From positions 1 through 64,000 of the forward strand of contig UQLZ01000007.1 in assembly GCA_900541935.1 (NCBI GenBank): DNA of 64,000 bases, in the 5' to 3' direction. The translations under genes and the position numbers were made by a program. The notes under the pieces were generated by a model. The model did no database searches. It was not told where the DNA came from and saw only the letters and a list, made by a program, of their open reading frames with translations. Positions 1-8,627 of the stretch are shown here, piece after piece. Within the stretch, counting starts at the first letter, position 1. Each line of letters starts with the position of its first letter. The DNA comes from an uncultured Prevotellaceae bacterium. GTDB lineage: Bacteria > Bacteroidota > Bacteroidia > Bacteroidales > Muribaculaceae.

Positions 1-512
1 AATCGGAAAATTGGTCAAGTAAAGTATTCACTAATTTAATTCAACCAACAGGTATTCTGGAGGTTCTGAGGGTTTCTTTCCCGAATTTATGTATATAGAA
101 TCATCTTTTGAATCACCTCCTGCATATAGCAATGCCTTTCGGCAAGCATATAGGCAACCGATGCAGGTGCTATTGCCAATTATCTCCACTGCATTACAAA
201 TCGCCAAATTTGAACTAAGAAGATAATTTCAATAACACCTTTCAAAATATGTCGTTACAATATGGGCGACTCTCCACCCTACCATAACTGCAAGAAAAGA
301 TAGCATTATAAATCTGCAAATGCAATAAATATTCAACTAATTTATTGCTAATTTGTTGCTCAGTATCAAATCAAAATCAAACTACAACCTTATTAATGAC
401 CATCGCTCTACTTTTGCAAATGACTTTTTGGCTGCAATAGGCAAATTTAACCATACTCAATATTGCCTATTTCTTGCGTTTTTACTAATTTTGCAAAAAA
501 CTAAAAGTAATT
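1..512. other. Left-edge region with no clear gene, upstream of purB
   Basis: I see no convincing gene in these 512 bases. On the minus strand an open frame runs from about 228 to a TAG at 31-33 and reads like protein in its second half (Cys-rich start, then GGDSKDDSIYINSGKK). It has no ATG; the only possible start is a TTG at about 207. It could be the remnant or tail of a small gene. The last 50 bases carry the purB promoter. The short plus-strand frame at 353-550 overlaps the promoter and the start of purB and is not taken as real. Confidence 0.4.
462..493 (+). promoter_or_regulatory. purB promoter (Bacteroidota type)
   Basis: The -7 box TAATTTTG (486-493) fits the Bacteroidota consensus TAnnTTTG. 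An ATTG at 462-465 sits 20 bases upstream as a -33 box. The purB ATG is about 20 bases downstream of the -7 box, which implies a very short leader. Assigned by pattern only. Confidence 0.55.
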
Positions 513-1856
513 ATGGAACTATCTCCCCTTACTGCTGTATCGCCCGTTGATGGACGCTACCACAGCAAAACAAAATCCCTACAAAACTACTATTCAGAGC
601 ATGCGCTAATCCGCTATCGTGTCAAAGTTGAAATTGAGTACTTTATCGCTTTATGCGAAATTCCACTTCCACAATTGGCAGACTTTGACAAGAATCTATA
701 CAACGCTCTTAGGGACATTTACGAAAACTTCTCTTTGGAAGACTCCCAATCAATAAAAGATATTGAATCAATAACCAATCACGACGTTAAAGCCGTTGAA
801 TATTTCATCAAAGGGAAATTTGACAACTTAGGAATTGAAAAGTATAAAGAATTCATTCACTTTGGATTGACTTCACAAGACATCAACAACACTTCCCTTC
901 CAATGCTTATCAAAGACTCATTGAACGAGGTTTATTACCCTTTGCTTAATGAGATGATCGACATCCTCGACAAATATGCCGAAGAATGGAAGGATATTCC
1001 TATGCTTGCCAAGACACATGGCCAACCGGCTTCTCCAACACGTATTGGCAAGGAAATAAACGTTTTCAGTTACAGATTGAAAAAACAATTGGCATTGCTT
1101 AAGCAAACTCCTATCAGTGGAAAATTTGGCGGCGCCACAGGTAACTTCAACGCACACCACATTGCATTCCCAGAAATTAACTGGCCTGAATTTGCAAAAA
1201 AATTCCTTAACAGTAGCCTTGGCATTGAAAGAGAAGATTGGACAACACAAATATCCAATTACGATAATCTCGCTGCTCTCTTTAACGGTCTTGCAAGAAT
1301 CAACACAATTTTGATTGACTTAGACCGCGATTTCTGGCAATATATTTCAATGGAATACTTCAAGCAGAAAATCAAAGAAGGCGAAGTTGGTTCATCAGCA
1401 ATGCCGCACAAAGTTAATCCTATCGACTTTGAAAATTCAGAGGGCAACTTGGGAATTGCTAATGCAATATTTACACACCTTGCAAACAAATTGCCAATAT
1501 CAAGATTACAAAGAGACTTAACTGACTCTACAGTTATCAGAAACGTTGGTGTGCCTCTCGCCCATTCTATTATCGCTATACAAAGCACGATTAAAGGTCT
1601 AAACAAACTAATTCTCAACGAATCTGCCATAGCAAATGACCTTGACAACATGTGGAACGTTGTTGCAGAAGCAATTCAGACTATCCTTAGAAGAGAGGGC
1701 TACGAAAAGCCATACGAAACGCTCAAGGCTCTGACAAGAACCAATAGTAAAGTTGACGCCGAAAGCATTTCTTCATTCATCGACACATTAAAAGTCACTG
1801 ATGAAGTTAAAAATGAACTTAAAAAAATCACCCCGCATAACTATACGGGCTACTAA
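513..1856 (+). CDS. purB: Adenylosuccinate lyase
   Basis: PurB cleaves SAICAR to AICAR plus fumarate, and adenylosuccinate to AMP plus fumarate, in cytoplasmic purine synthesis. The 447-aa protein has the expected length. It shows the N-terminal TAVSPVDGRY motif, the active-site segment KTHGQPASPT near residue 167 and the lyase superfamily signature GSSAMPHKVNPIDFE near residues 292-306. The ATG at 513 is just below a good -7 box. It is transcribed alone, with a hairpin after the stop. Other purine genes in the window (purT at about 27 kb) are not linked to it. Confidence 0.97.
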   Translation: MELSPLTAVSPVDGRYHSKTKSLQNYYSEHALIRYRVKVEIEYFIALCEIPLPQLADFDKNLYNALRDIYENFSLEDSQSIKDIESITNHDVKAVEYFIKGKFDNLGIEKYKEFIHFGLTSQDINNTSLPMLIKDSLNEVYYPLLNEMIDILDKYAEEWKDIPMLAKTHGQPASPTRIGKEINVFSYRLKKQLALLKQTPISGKFGGATGNFNAHHIAFPEINWPEFAKKFLNSSLGIEREDWTTQISNYDNLAALFNGLARINTILIDLDRDFWQYISMEYFKQKIKEGEVGSSAMPHKVNPIDFENSEGNLGIANAIFTHLANKLPISRLQRDLTDSTVIRNVGVPLAHSIIAIQSTIKGLNKLILNESAIANDLDNMWNVVAEAIQTILRREGYEKPYETLKALTRTNSKVDAESISSFIDTLKVTDEVKNELKKITPHNYTGY

Positions 1857-1876
1857 TATACAACCTAAAGCAAACG

Positions 1877-1928
1877 ACACTGCGAAAAGATGTTAAAAGT
1901 TTGATTATAAACAATCTTTTTGCAGTGT
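1877..1928 (+). terminator. Hairpin downstream of purB
   Basis: ACACTGC (1877-1883) pairs with GCAGTGT (1922-1928), and the stem continues through AAAAGAT / ATCTTTT. The T-run lies inside the descending arm instead of after it, so this is a plausible but not canonical terminator. Confidence 0.5.
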
Positions 1929-1931
1929 TGC

Positions 1932-1963
1932 TTTCAATTATTTTGGGAAAAAACTTACCTTTG
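1932..1963 (+). promoter_or_regulatory. Promoter of the rluB-like gene
   Basis: TACCTTTG (1956-1963) is a perfect TAnnTTTG -7 box, with a weaker TTTC at 1932-1935 at the right distance (20 bases). It leaves a leader of about 95 bases before the ATG at 2063. Confidence 0.55.
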
Positions 1964-2062
1964 CAACATATTACGATTGGTAAGAAAAGACAACGTGATT
2001 GAAAAACGTAATAATGAAATAGCATATTATTAACGCCGAGAGGCTTGTTAAAAATTTTAATT

Positions 2063-2818
2063 ATGGAACTAAGCAAAAAGCCTAAGAGACCTCGCATTGG
2101 AGAAAGTCAAGAAATCAACTCAGAAAACAGTCATTTTGAAAAAGTGACCTACCATCCAAACGCCACTTATGCAGGCGACAATAACGATGCCAACAACATA
2201 GCAGAAAGTGCAACTCGCAATGATTATAGAGCAACCTATAATCAAAACAACTATCAAAGAAATAATTATAATCGCAATAGCCACCAACAAGGAGGATTCA
2301 ATCGTGACGGTGGATATAACAACCGTCAAGGTGGTTATAACAACTATCGCCAACAAAACCAAGGTGGCTATAATAACAACCGTCAGCAAGGCGGTTACAA
2401 CAATTACCGCCAACAAAACCAAGGCGGTTACAACAACTATCGCCAGCAAAACAATTACGGCGGACAACAAGACGGTTATAACCGCATTCAAAATCAAAAT
2501 TACGATAACAATCGCCAGCAAGGTGGCTACAACAATTACCGTCAACAAAACCAAGGTGGCTATAACAACCGTCAGCAAGGCGGATTCAACAACAATCGCC
2601 AGCAAGCGGCTACAACAATTACCGCCAGCAAAACCAAGGCGGTTATAACAACCGTCAGCAAGGCGGATTCAGCAACAATCGCCAGGGCGGATATAACAAT
2701 CGCCAACAAGGAGGCTTCAATAACCACAGACCTCAAGCGGGAAAAAGATTTACACCAAGACCACAACAAATCATCTATGATGCACCTGTTGTTGATCCAA
2801 ATGAAGAAATCCGCTTGA
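2063..2818 (+). CDS. N-terminal low-complexity part of RluB-type pseudouridine synthase (frameshifted)
   Basis: This is the first half of a gene whose catalytic half follows in another frame (2815-3519). The ATG at 2063 (MELSKKPKRPRIGE) is preferred over a TTG at 2045. After about 75 ordinary polar residues it becomes repeats of GGYNNYRQQNQ and close variants rich in Gly, Asn, Gln, Tyr and Arg. At 2606 the expected CAA GGC GGC reads CAA GC GGC: one G is missing, and from there this frame translates out-of-frame repeat (ATTITASKTK...) to the stop at 2818. With that G restored the two frames join into one protein of about 485 aa. Low-complexity leaders are known on RluB-like enzymes in this phylum. 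The frameshift may be a true mutation or a sequencing error in repeats. Confidence 0.8.
   Translation: MELSKKPKRPRIGESQEINSENSHFEKVTYHPNATYAGDNNDANNIAESATRNDYRATYNQNNYQRNNYNRNSHQQGGFNRDGGYNNRQGGYNNYRQQNQGGYNNNRQQGGYNNYRQQNQGGYNNYRQQNNYGGQQDGYNRIQNQNYDNNRQQGGYNNYRQQNQGGYNNRQQGGFNNNRQQAATTITASKTKAVITTVSKADSATIARADITIANKEASITTDLKREKDLHQDHNKSSMMHLLLIQMKKSA
2290..2740 (+). repeat. In-gene tandem repeat encoding GGYNN(Y)RQQNQ units
   Basis: About a dozen imperfect units of roughly 24-36 bases follow the pattern GGTGGYTAYAACAACYRYCGCCARCAA. They encode Gly-Gly-Tyr-Asn-Asn-(Tyr/Asn)-Arg-Gln-Gln-(Asn-Gln), with occasional GGF for GGY. Unit lengths are multiples of three, so gain or loss of units would keep the frame. 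The single-base loss at 2606 does not. Confidence 0.9.
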
Positions 2819-3519
2819 ATAAATTCATGGCTAATGCGGGTATTTGCTCTCGCCGTGAAGCAGACGAATTGATTCAGAAAGGCATGGTGAAAGTTAATGG
2901 CGTTGCTGTTAGCGAATTGGGAACAAAAATAAAGAGAGAAGACGTTGTTGAATACAACGACCAGGTAGTAACTTTGGAAAACAAATGCTACATTCTCCTT
3001 AACAAGCCTAAAGATTGCGTAACAACAAGTGACGACCCAGACGGAAGACTAACTGTTATGGATCTTGTTAAGAATGCTTGCAAAGAGCGTATTTATCCAG
3101 TAGGAAGACTTGACAGAAACACAACAGGCGTACTGCTCCTTACAAACGACGGTGATTTGGCTTCAAAACTTACCCATCCAAAATTCGTTAAAAAGAAAAT
3201 TTACCAAGTTTGGACCGATAAGAATATTTCTGAGGAAGATATGCAAAGACTTGCAGACGGTATTGAACTTGAAGACGGACCAATCCATGCAGATGCTATC
3301 AGCTACGTTAACGACAGAGACAGAAATCAAGCAGGTATTGAAATCCACTCTGGTCGCAACCGTATCGTTAGAAGAATGTTTGAGCACCTTGGTTACAGAG
3401 TAACTAAACTTGATAGAGTATATTTTGCAGGATTGACTAAGAAAAACCTCCCTCGCGGACGTTGGCGTTACCTTAGCCAGGAAGAAGTTAACTTCCTTAA
3501 GCAAGGTTCATTTGAATAG
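2815..3519 (+). CDS. rluB: RluB/RsuA-family pseudouridine synthase, catalytic half
   Basis: This half carries an S4 RNA-binding domain (residues ~1-50: NKFMANAGICSRREADELI) and then the pseudouridine synthase core. The catalytic Asp is in GRLDRNTTGVLLLTNDG (~residues 98-114), followed by SGRNRIVRRMFEHLGY near the C-terminus. It probably isomerises a uridine in 23S rRNA. The residues just upstream in this frame (QAGKRFTPRPQQIIYDAPVVDPNEEIR) are clearly coding, so the true start is the ATG at 2063 in the other frame. If the frameshift is real, a TTG at 2815 or ATG at 2827 could still give a working S4-plus-catalytic protein without the repeat region. Confidence 0.9.
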   Translation: MNKFMANAGICSRREADELIQKGMVKVNGVAVSELGTKIKREDVVEYNDQVVTLENKCYILLNKPKDCVTTSDDPDGRLTVMDLVKNACKERIYPVGRLDRNTTGVLLLTNDGDLASKLTHPKFVKKKIYQVWTDKNISEEDMQRLADGIELEDGPIHADAISYVNDRDRNQAGIEIHSGRNRIVRRMFEHLGYRVTKLDRVYFAGLTKKNLPRGRWRYLSQEEVNFLKQGSFE

Positions 3520-3570
3520 AATTTAATAACCATAATAACGGCACCATCAATATGGTGTACAAACAAAAAG

Positions 3571-4959
3571 ATGAAAAGAACTAAAATTTCAGACATATTT
3601 TCACCAGAACTAATTGGTTCGGAAGTATGCGTTAAAGGTTGGGTTCGGACTCGTCGTGGCAATAAAAATGTTCAATTCGTTGCACTAAACGATGGTTCAA
3701 CAATTAAGAATATCCAAATTGTATTCGATATGGCTAAGTTCTCAGAAGAGGAGCTTAAGCCAATTACAACCGGAGCAAGCATCCATGTAGATGGCAAACT
3801 TGTAGAATCTCAAGGGAAAGGACAAGTAGCAGAAATTCAAGCAGAAAAACTTGAAATATATGGAACTGCGGACGTTAATGAGTATCCTTTGCAAAAGAAG
3901 GGTCATACTTTGGAATTTCTACGCGAAAAAGCACACTTGAGACCTCGCACAAACACTTTTGGTGCTGTGTTGAGAATCAGACACACTTTAGCTTTCGCTA
4001 TCCACAAGTTCTTTAATGAAAAGGGGTTCTTCTACTTGAATACTCCGCTCATAACTTCAAGCGACTGCGAAGGCGCTGGTGCTATGTTCCAAGTGACAAC
4101 TCTTAACATGAATGACCTTCCTAAAACAGAAGAAGGCAAGATTGACTATACTCAAGATTTCTTTGGTAAACAAAGCAATTTGACAGTATCGGGTCAGTTG
4201 GAAGGCGAATTGGGAGCAACGGCTTTAGGTGCAATCTATACATTCGGACCGACATTCCGTGCTGAAAATTCAAATACTCCTCGCCACTTGGCTGAGTTCT
4301 GGATGATTGAGCCGGAAGTTGCTTTCTATGACATCAACGACAATATGGATTTGGCTGAAGAATTTATCAAGTACTGTATCAACTACGCGCTTGAAAATGC
4401 TGCCGATGATATCGAATTTCTCGCTAAGATGTACGACAACGAGCTTATCAATCGCTTGAAATTCGTTGTTAGCAACGAATTTGTTCGCCTAACATACACA
4501 GAAGGTATCGAAATTCTTGAAAAGTCGAAACACAAATTCGACTTCCCTATATACTGGGGTGCTGACTTGCAGAGCGAGCATGAAAGATACCTTGTTGAAG
4601 AACACTTCAAGAAACCGGTTATTTTGACTGACTATCCTAAAGAAATCAAGTCATTCTACATGAAACAAAACGAGGATGGCAAGACCGTTAGAGCAATGGA
4701 CGTTCTATTCCCTAACATCGGCGAAATTATCGGCGGTTCGGAAAGAGAAGAAAGCTACGAGAAACTTCTTACTCGCATTGAAGAACTAAATATTCCCATG
4801 AAGGATATGTGGTGGTATCTTGACACAAGAAAATTCGGCACAGTTCCTCATTCTGGTTTCGGCCTTGGTTTCGAAAGACTGGTACTTTTCGTTACTGGTA
4901 TGACAAATATCCGCGACGTTATCCCATTCCCAAGAACTCCGAACAACTGCGAATTCTAA
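3571..4959 (+). CDS. asnS: Asparaginyl-tRNA synthetase
   Basis: AsnS charges tRNA-Asn with asparagine using ATP (class IIb synthetase). The 462-aa protein has an N-terminal OB-fold anticodon domain (VKGWVRTRRGNKNVQFVALN), class II motif 2 (FGPTFRAENSNTPRHLAEFW) near residue 230 and motif 3 (GFGLGFERLVLFVTGM) near the C-terminus. The SNTPRHLAEFWMIEPE segment favours AsnRS over AspRS. It follows rluB by 51 bases with no terminator between them, so the two may be co-transcribed. A strong terminator follows. Confidence 0.97.
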   Translation: MKRTKISDIFSPELIGSEVCVKGWVRTRRGNKNVQFVALNDGSTIKNIQIVFDMAKFSEEELKPITTGASIHVDGKLVESQGKGQVAEIQAEKLEIYGTADVNEYPLQKKGHTLEFLREKAHLRPRTNTFGAVLRIRHTLAFAIHKFFNEKGFFYLNTPLITSSDCEGAGAMFQVTTLNMNDLPKTEEGKIDYTQDFFGKQSNLTVSGQLEGELGATALGAIYTFGPTFRAENSNTPRHLAEFWMIEPEVAFYDINDNMDLAEEFIKYCINYALENAADDIEFLAKMYDNELINRLKFVVSNEFVRLTYTEGIEILEKSKHKFDFPIYWGADLQSEHERYLVEEHFKKPVILTDYPKEIKSFYMKQNEDGKTVRAMDVLFPNIGEIIGGSEREESYEKLLTRIEELNIPMKDMWWYLDTRKFGTVPHSGFGLGFERLVLFVTGMTNIRDVIPFPRTPNNCEF

Positions 4960-4977
4960 TTTAGAAATTAATACATA

Positions 4978-5021
4978 AACAAGGGATTGTGTCTATCGAT
5001 ACTATCCCTTGTTGCTTTTTA
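4978..5021 (+). terminator. Rho-independent terminator after asnS
   Basis: AACAAGGGAT (4978-4987) pairs with ATCCCTTGTT (5004-5013), followed by GCTTTTTATT. It ends only a few bases before the ATG of the next gene at 5025. Confidence 0.85.
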
Positions 5022-5024
5022 TTC

Positions 5025-5594
5025 ATGACTAAATTCAACACATATCTCAACTCCATTGACACCTACTTCTGGAAACAATTATTTTTTCAGAAAGGCAAAC
5101 TGCAAAATTACCAAAAAGGAGAAACCTTTATCTTCGAAGGAGAAACAAATCGAAAAGTTGGTTTTATCCTTAATGGATATTTTAAACACACCGTTAACGA
5201 CATAGACGGGAATGAACATATAACTGGCTTTGCTTTTAAAGACTCTTTTATAGGAGATTATTTTAGTGCCGTCAAGAACAATCCAGCCATGACAAATATC
5301 ATTGCTGTTAAAGAATCAACAGTTCTAATTTGTGACAGTGAAACGGTAGCAAATCAATTCGCTAATGACAACAACCTTCATATTAGCATTATAGAATCTT
5401 TATTTCAACAAATATATACAATTTACCTAAACAGTCACAAACAATCACCAAAAGAAAGATACATTGATATTATCAAACGCTGCCCAGAGATATTAAATGA
5501 TATAACTTTGAAAGAATTGGCATCTTTTCTGCAAATAACACCAACATACCTAAGCAAAATCAGAAAAGAAATTTCTTTTAAATCATCAAAATAG
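5025..5594 (+). CDS. Crp/Fnr-family transcriptional regulator
   Basis: This is a 189-aa cytoplasmic regulator. Residues ~10-110 form a cyclic-nucleotide-binding beta-roll (KGETFIFEGE, VGFILNGYFKH). The C-terminus is a short winged-helix HTH (TLKELASFLQITPTYLSKIRKEI). No cysteine pattern for an Fe-S cluster is present. A GTG at 4989 would extend the frame but lies inside the asnS terminator stem, so the ATG at 5025 is chosen. The gene sits 49 bases upstream of an SDR gene with its own -7 box. In many Bacteroidota such regulators control an adjacent oxidoreductase; that link is inference here. Confidence 0.85.
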   Translation: MTKFNTYLNSIDTYFWKQLFFQKGKLQNYQKGETFIFEGETNRKVGFILNGYFKHTVNDIDGNEHITGFAFKDSFIGDYFSAVKNNPAMTNIIAVKESTVLICDSETVANQFANDNNLHISIIESLFQQIYTIYLNSHKQSPKERYIDIIKRCPEILNDITLKELASFLQITPTYLSKIRKEISFKSSK

Positions 5595-5642
5595 TTTGAT
5601 AATTTACGAGTTCTTATTCCATATCTTTGCAAAAAAAAAGAT

Positions 5643-6338
5643 ATGAACGTAATAATAATTGGAGGAACATCTGGTATAGGTAAAGGTCTTTGGGAACACT
5701 ATGCTAACGGGAATAATAAAGTAGCAATAATTGGCAGAAGGTATGAACTTCTGACTACTCTCTTCAAAATAAAACCGAACAACACACTTATATACAATTT
5801 CGACATAACACAACTTGACTGCATTGAGAATAACTTAAACAGTATATTTTCTGATTTGGGCAAAGTTGACTTGGTTATATTATCTGCCGGCACTGGAGAC
5901 ACCAATAGCACCTTAGACTTCAGCAAAGAACGCAACACTATCAATACTAACATTTTAGGATGGACAGCCTGCGCCGATATAGTATATAACAAACTGCAAG
6001 CTCAAGGTTACGGCCACTTAGTTACAATAACTTCTGTGGGCGGACTAAAAGCAGAGGCTTCTGCTCCAGCATATTCAGCAACAAAGGCATACCAAATAAA
6101 CTACACTAAGGCTCTTCAAGGAAAATCTAAAGGCACTGCCATTCTTGTATCAGAAGTACGCCCAGGTCTGACAGATACACAAATGGCAAAAGGAGACGGT
6201 TTATTTTGGGTTATGCCTGTTAAAAAAGTAACAAATCAAATAGTATCAGGAATTTCCAAGCGCAAATCAACAATCATCGTTTCTAAGCGTTGGAAATTAA
6301 TATCATTCATTCTAAAATTATTTTATTTGATTAAATGA
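5643..6338 (+). CDS. Short-chain dehydrogenase/reductase
   Basis: A 231-aa NAD(P)-dependent oxidoreductase of the classical SDR fold. The N-terminal cofactor motif is GGTSGIGKG (residues 7-15). The NAG-type motif is LSAGTGD. The catalytic Ser lies in TITSVGG and the YxxxK pair in YSATK (~140). The C-terminus is basic and hydrophobic (WKLISFILKLFYLIK), possibly membrane-associated. The substrate cannot be told from sequence. A -7 box TATCTTTG (5622-5629) lies just upstream, so it can be transcribed separately from the regulator. The esterase gene on the other strand ends 17 bases away. Confidence 0.85.
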   Translation: MNVIIIGGTSGIGKGLWEHYANGNNKVAIIGRRYELLTTLFKIKPNNTLIYNFDITQLDCIENNLNSIFSDLGKVDLVILSAGTGDTNSTLDFSKERNTINTNILGWTACADIVYNKLQAQGYGHLVTITSVGGLKAEASAPAYSATKAYQINYTKALQGKSKGTAILVSEVRPGLTDTQMAKGDGLFWVMPVKKVTNQIVSGISKRKSTIIVSKRWKLISFILKLFYLIK

Positions 6339-6355
6339 TATTATAAAAAGAGCAA

Positions 6356-7360
6356 CTACTTATTGTCTATAAAATCTAAAGTATACTGTACTGTCTTTTC
6401 AAATGCTTCATCTTGTCCTGGAACGGTTATGAAAAGATGCACTGCATCCTTAAATTCTATTCTTTTAACCCTCTTGCTGGATTTCCTTGCAAAATCAGCA
6501 CCTTGGTCGCATAGAATATCGCGACCTGCTGCAATAAGCAGCGTTCTTGGCAAAGTCTTAAGCGTCTTTTCATCATTGAGACCAACACTAACGAGCAAAT
6601 CGCGGGAATCTTCCTCCCCTGCGTATGCCTTGTTGAATGCATCCATAATCGAAGAGTCCAAGCCATATCCAACGCCATATTCTTTCCACGAAGCAGAACC
6701 GTCGTTAAAGGCTTTCGTTACCGGATAAAAAACCACAATTGACTCAACCAAACTACCCTCAGAAATTGCAGTTGCTATTGCAAGATTTCCTCCAGAACTA
6801 TCTCCGCCTAAAGTTATTTTAGCATCATCTATACCAAGTTTATCCGCATTATCAACAACATATTGCAGAGAGGAAATACAATCTTCAAGACCTGCAGGGA
6901 AAGGATTTTCGGGAGCCAGACGATAATCAACAGCAAGCACTTTTACTCGTCCGGAAGAAGCAACGGCATTACAAAAGCGTCCGCAACTATTCAAACTGCC
7001 AAAAGTCCAACCTCCACCGTGAAAATATATCAAAATTGGCAACTTGTCATCAACACTGCCCTTTGGCTCATAAAGACGCATTATTGGGCTAAGCATTTTT
7101 ACCGATACATTTTCTGAAATTTTGGGTGCTGTATTTCGGGAATTACGAACCACCTCAAGCTCTGAATTATCACCGTCAATTGCTTTAAGGATAGCAGCAG
7201 TCTGCCTATCTTGCAAACCAACCGGCATATTCTTCAAAAATGCGTCAGCTTGACTTCTCATAACAGGACTTTCAATAACCACATTAGCAACAGCCTTACA
7301 TGAAGACAGAAATCCAAAATGGCATAATGCCAATACCAGAAATATATTAAATCGCTTCAT
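6356..7360 (-). CDS. Alpha/beta hydrolase (HSL-type esterase), lipoprotein
   Basis: A 334-aa predicted lipoprotein esterase. The signal ends FLSSC with the lipidated Cys at 21. It has the hormone-sensitive-lipase oxyanion motif HGGG (114-117), nucleophile motif GDSSGG (Ser188), acid in GRDILCD (~281) and His308 in DAVHLF, so the triad is complete. It probably cleaves short-chain acyl or acetyl esters in the periplasm or at the cell surface. It lies downstream of spt on the same strand but behind a terminator, so functional linkage to sphingolipids is not shown. Confidence 0.88.
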   Translation of the reverse strand: MKRFNIFLVLALCHFGFLSSCKAVANVVIESPVMRSQADAFLKNMPVGLQDRQTAAILKAIDGDNSELEVVRNSRNTAPKISENVSVKMLSPIMRLYEPKGSVDDKLPILIYFHGGGWTFGSLNSCGRFCNAVASSGRVKVLAVDYRLAPENPFPAGLEDCISSLQYVVDNADKLGIDDAKITLGGDSSGGNLAIATAISEGSLVESIVVFYPVTKAFNDGSASWKEYGVGYGLDSSIMDAFNKAYAGEEDSRDLLVSVGLNDEKTLKTLPRTLLIAAGRDILCDQGADFARKSSKRVKRIEFKDAVHLFITVPGQDEAFEKTVQYTLDFIDNK

Positions 7361-7380
7361 TATTCTTATCTTTCGTGCAA

Positions 7381-7419
7381 AAACAAAAAAGGATGCACGC
7401 TAACCACGGTACATCCTTT
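7381..7419 (-). terminator. Terminator after spt
   Basis: Read on the minus strand, GAAAGGATGT pairs with GCATCCTTTT and is followed by TTGTTTTTG. It separates spt from the esterase gene. Confidence 0.75.
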
Positions 7420-7439
7420 CCCATAAACTATTTTAATTT

Positions 7440-8627
7440 TTACTTAATCAAATTATGACGCTTGAAGATTTTATGAATCTTATCAAGAGCTATATCAACC
7501 TGGTCAACAGTATGCGTTGCCATTAGACTGAATCTAATTAAAGTGTCATTTGGCGCAACAGCAGGCGATACAACAGGATTAACAAAAATTCCTTCCTCAA
7601 ACAATTCATGAGTAATCAAGAATGTTAGATTATTGTCACGAATATAAAGAGGAATAATCGGAGTTTCAGTATGTCCTATTTCACATCCCATATTCTTGAA
7701 TCCTTGAAGAGCATAATCCGTTACCTTCCACAAGTTTTCCTGACGTTCAGGTTCGCTTTCCATTATGTCAAGAGCTGCACTTACAGCAGCAGTAGAAGCA
7801 GGGGTAATACTTGCAGTAAAGATATATGAACGAGAATGATGTCTTAGGAAGTTTGTAATCTCCTTGTCACAAGCAATAAAGCCTCCCAATGAAGCAAAAG
7901 ACTTACTGAAAGTTCCCATAATCAAATCAACATCATTTGTCACGCCGAAATGATCACAAGTACCCCTACCGCCTCTTCCGAAAACTCCAATACCGTGAGC
8001 CTCGTCAACCATAACTGATGCATCATATTTCTTTGCTAAAGCAACGATTTCTGGAAGTTTTGCAACATCACCCTCCATAGAGAAGACTCCATCAGTAACA
8101 ATCAATTTAACTTTATCTGGAGCACATTTCTTGAGTTGATTCTCAAGAGATGCCATATCATTATGCTTATATTTTAAGGAATTAGAGAAAGAAAGCCTGC
8201 GACCTTCAATGATTGAAGCATGGTCTTGTTCATCCCAGAGAATATAGTCCTCCCTGCCAGTCAAACAAGAAACAACGCCCAAATTCACCTCAAAGCCTGT
8301 TGAATAAATCATTGCATCTTCCTTACCCACGTATGCTGCAAGTCTTGCCTCCAATTGCTTGTGGATATCCAAAGTTCCGTTAAGGAAAGGAGAACCAGCA
8401 CAACCAGTACCATATTTCTTAATGGCTTCTATTGCAGCTTCTTTGATTTTAGGGTGATTAACAAGTCCGGTATAACAATTGGAGCCGAACATCAACACTT
8501 TTTTTCCATTAATCAGGACCTCGGTATCTTGCTCACTTGAGATTGCACGGAAATATGGATAAATTCCCGCAGCCTTTGCTTTCTGAGGTTCTTGATATTT
8601 TGCCAATTTTGCTTGTAATAGCTTCAT
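7440..8627 (-). CDS. spt: Serine palmitoyltransferase (alpha-oxoamine synthase)
   Basis: Spt condenses serine with a fatty acyl-CoA or acyl-ACP to give 3-ketosphinganine, the first step of sphingolipid synthesis, which many Bacteroidota carry out. The 395-aa PLP enzyme has MFGSNCYTGL, the GTGCAGSPFLNGT loop, the cofactor Asp/His in MVDEAHGIGVFG and the Schiff-base lysine in GTFSKSFASLGG (Lys242). The sequence follows what I recall of the Bacteroides Spt enzyme closely (LLQxKLAKYxxPQK start, MATHTxDQ end). KBL (glycine acetyltransferase) is the alternative family member, but those motifs favour Spt. Divergent from lpxD; a TAAATTTG box at 8689-8696 (minus) could drive it. Confidence 0.88.
   Translation of the reverse strand: MKLLQAKLAKYQEPQKAKAAGIYPYFRAISSEQDTEVLINGKKVLMFGSNCYTGLVNHPKIKEAAIEAIKKYGTGCAGSPFLNGTLDIHKQLEARLAAYVGKEDAMIYSTGFEVNLGVVSCLTGREDYILWDEQDHASIIEGRRLSFSNSLKYKHNDMASLENQLKKCAPDKVKLIVTDGVFSMEGDVAKLPEIVALAKKYDASVMVDEAHGIGVFGRGGRGTCDHFGVTNDVDLIMGTFSKSFASLGGFIACDKEITNFLRHHSRSYIFTASITPASTAAVSAALDIMESEPERQENLWKVTDYALQGFKNMGCEIGHTETPIIPLYIRDNNLTFLITHELFEEGIFVNPVVSPAVAPNDTLIRFSLMATHTVDQVDIALDKIHKIFKRHNLIK

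Noticed and set aside
2120..2605. A 161-codon minus-strand open frame of Val/Ile/Leu/Thr repeats
   Set aside because: It is the reverse complement of the rluB repeat; periodic codons keep it open. No start context or domain.
2290..2740. Repeats as a possible CRISPR array
   Set aside because: Units are adjacent with no unique spacers and are translated in frame.
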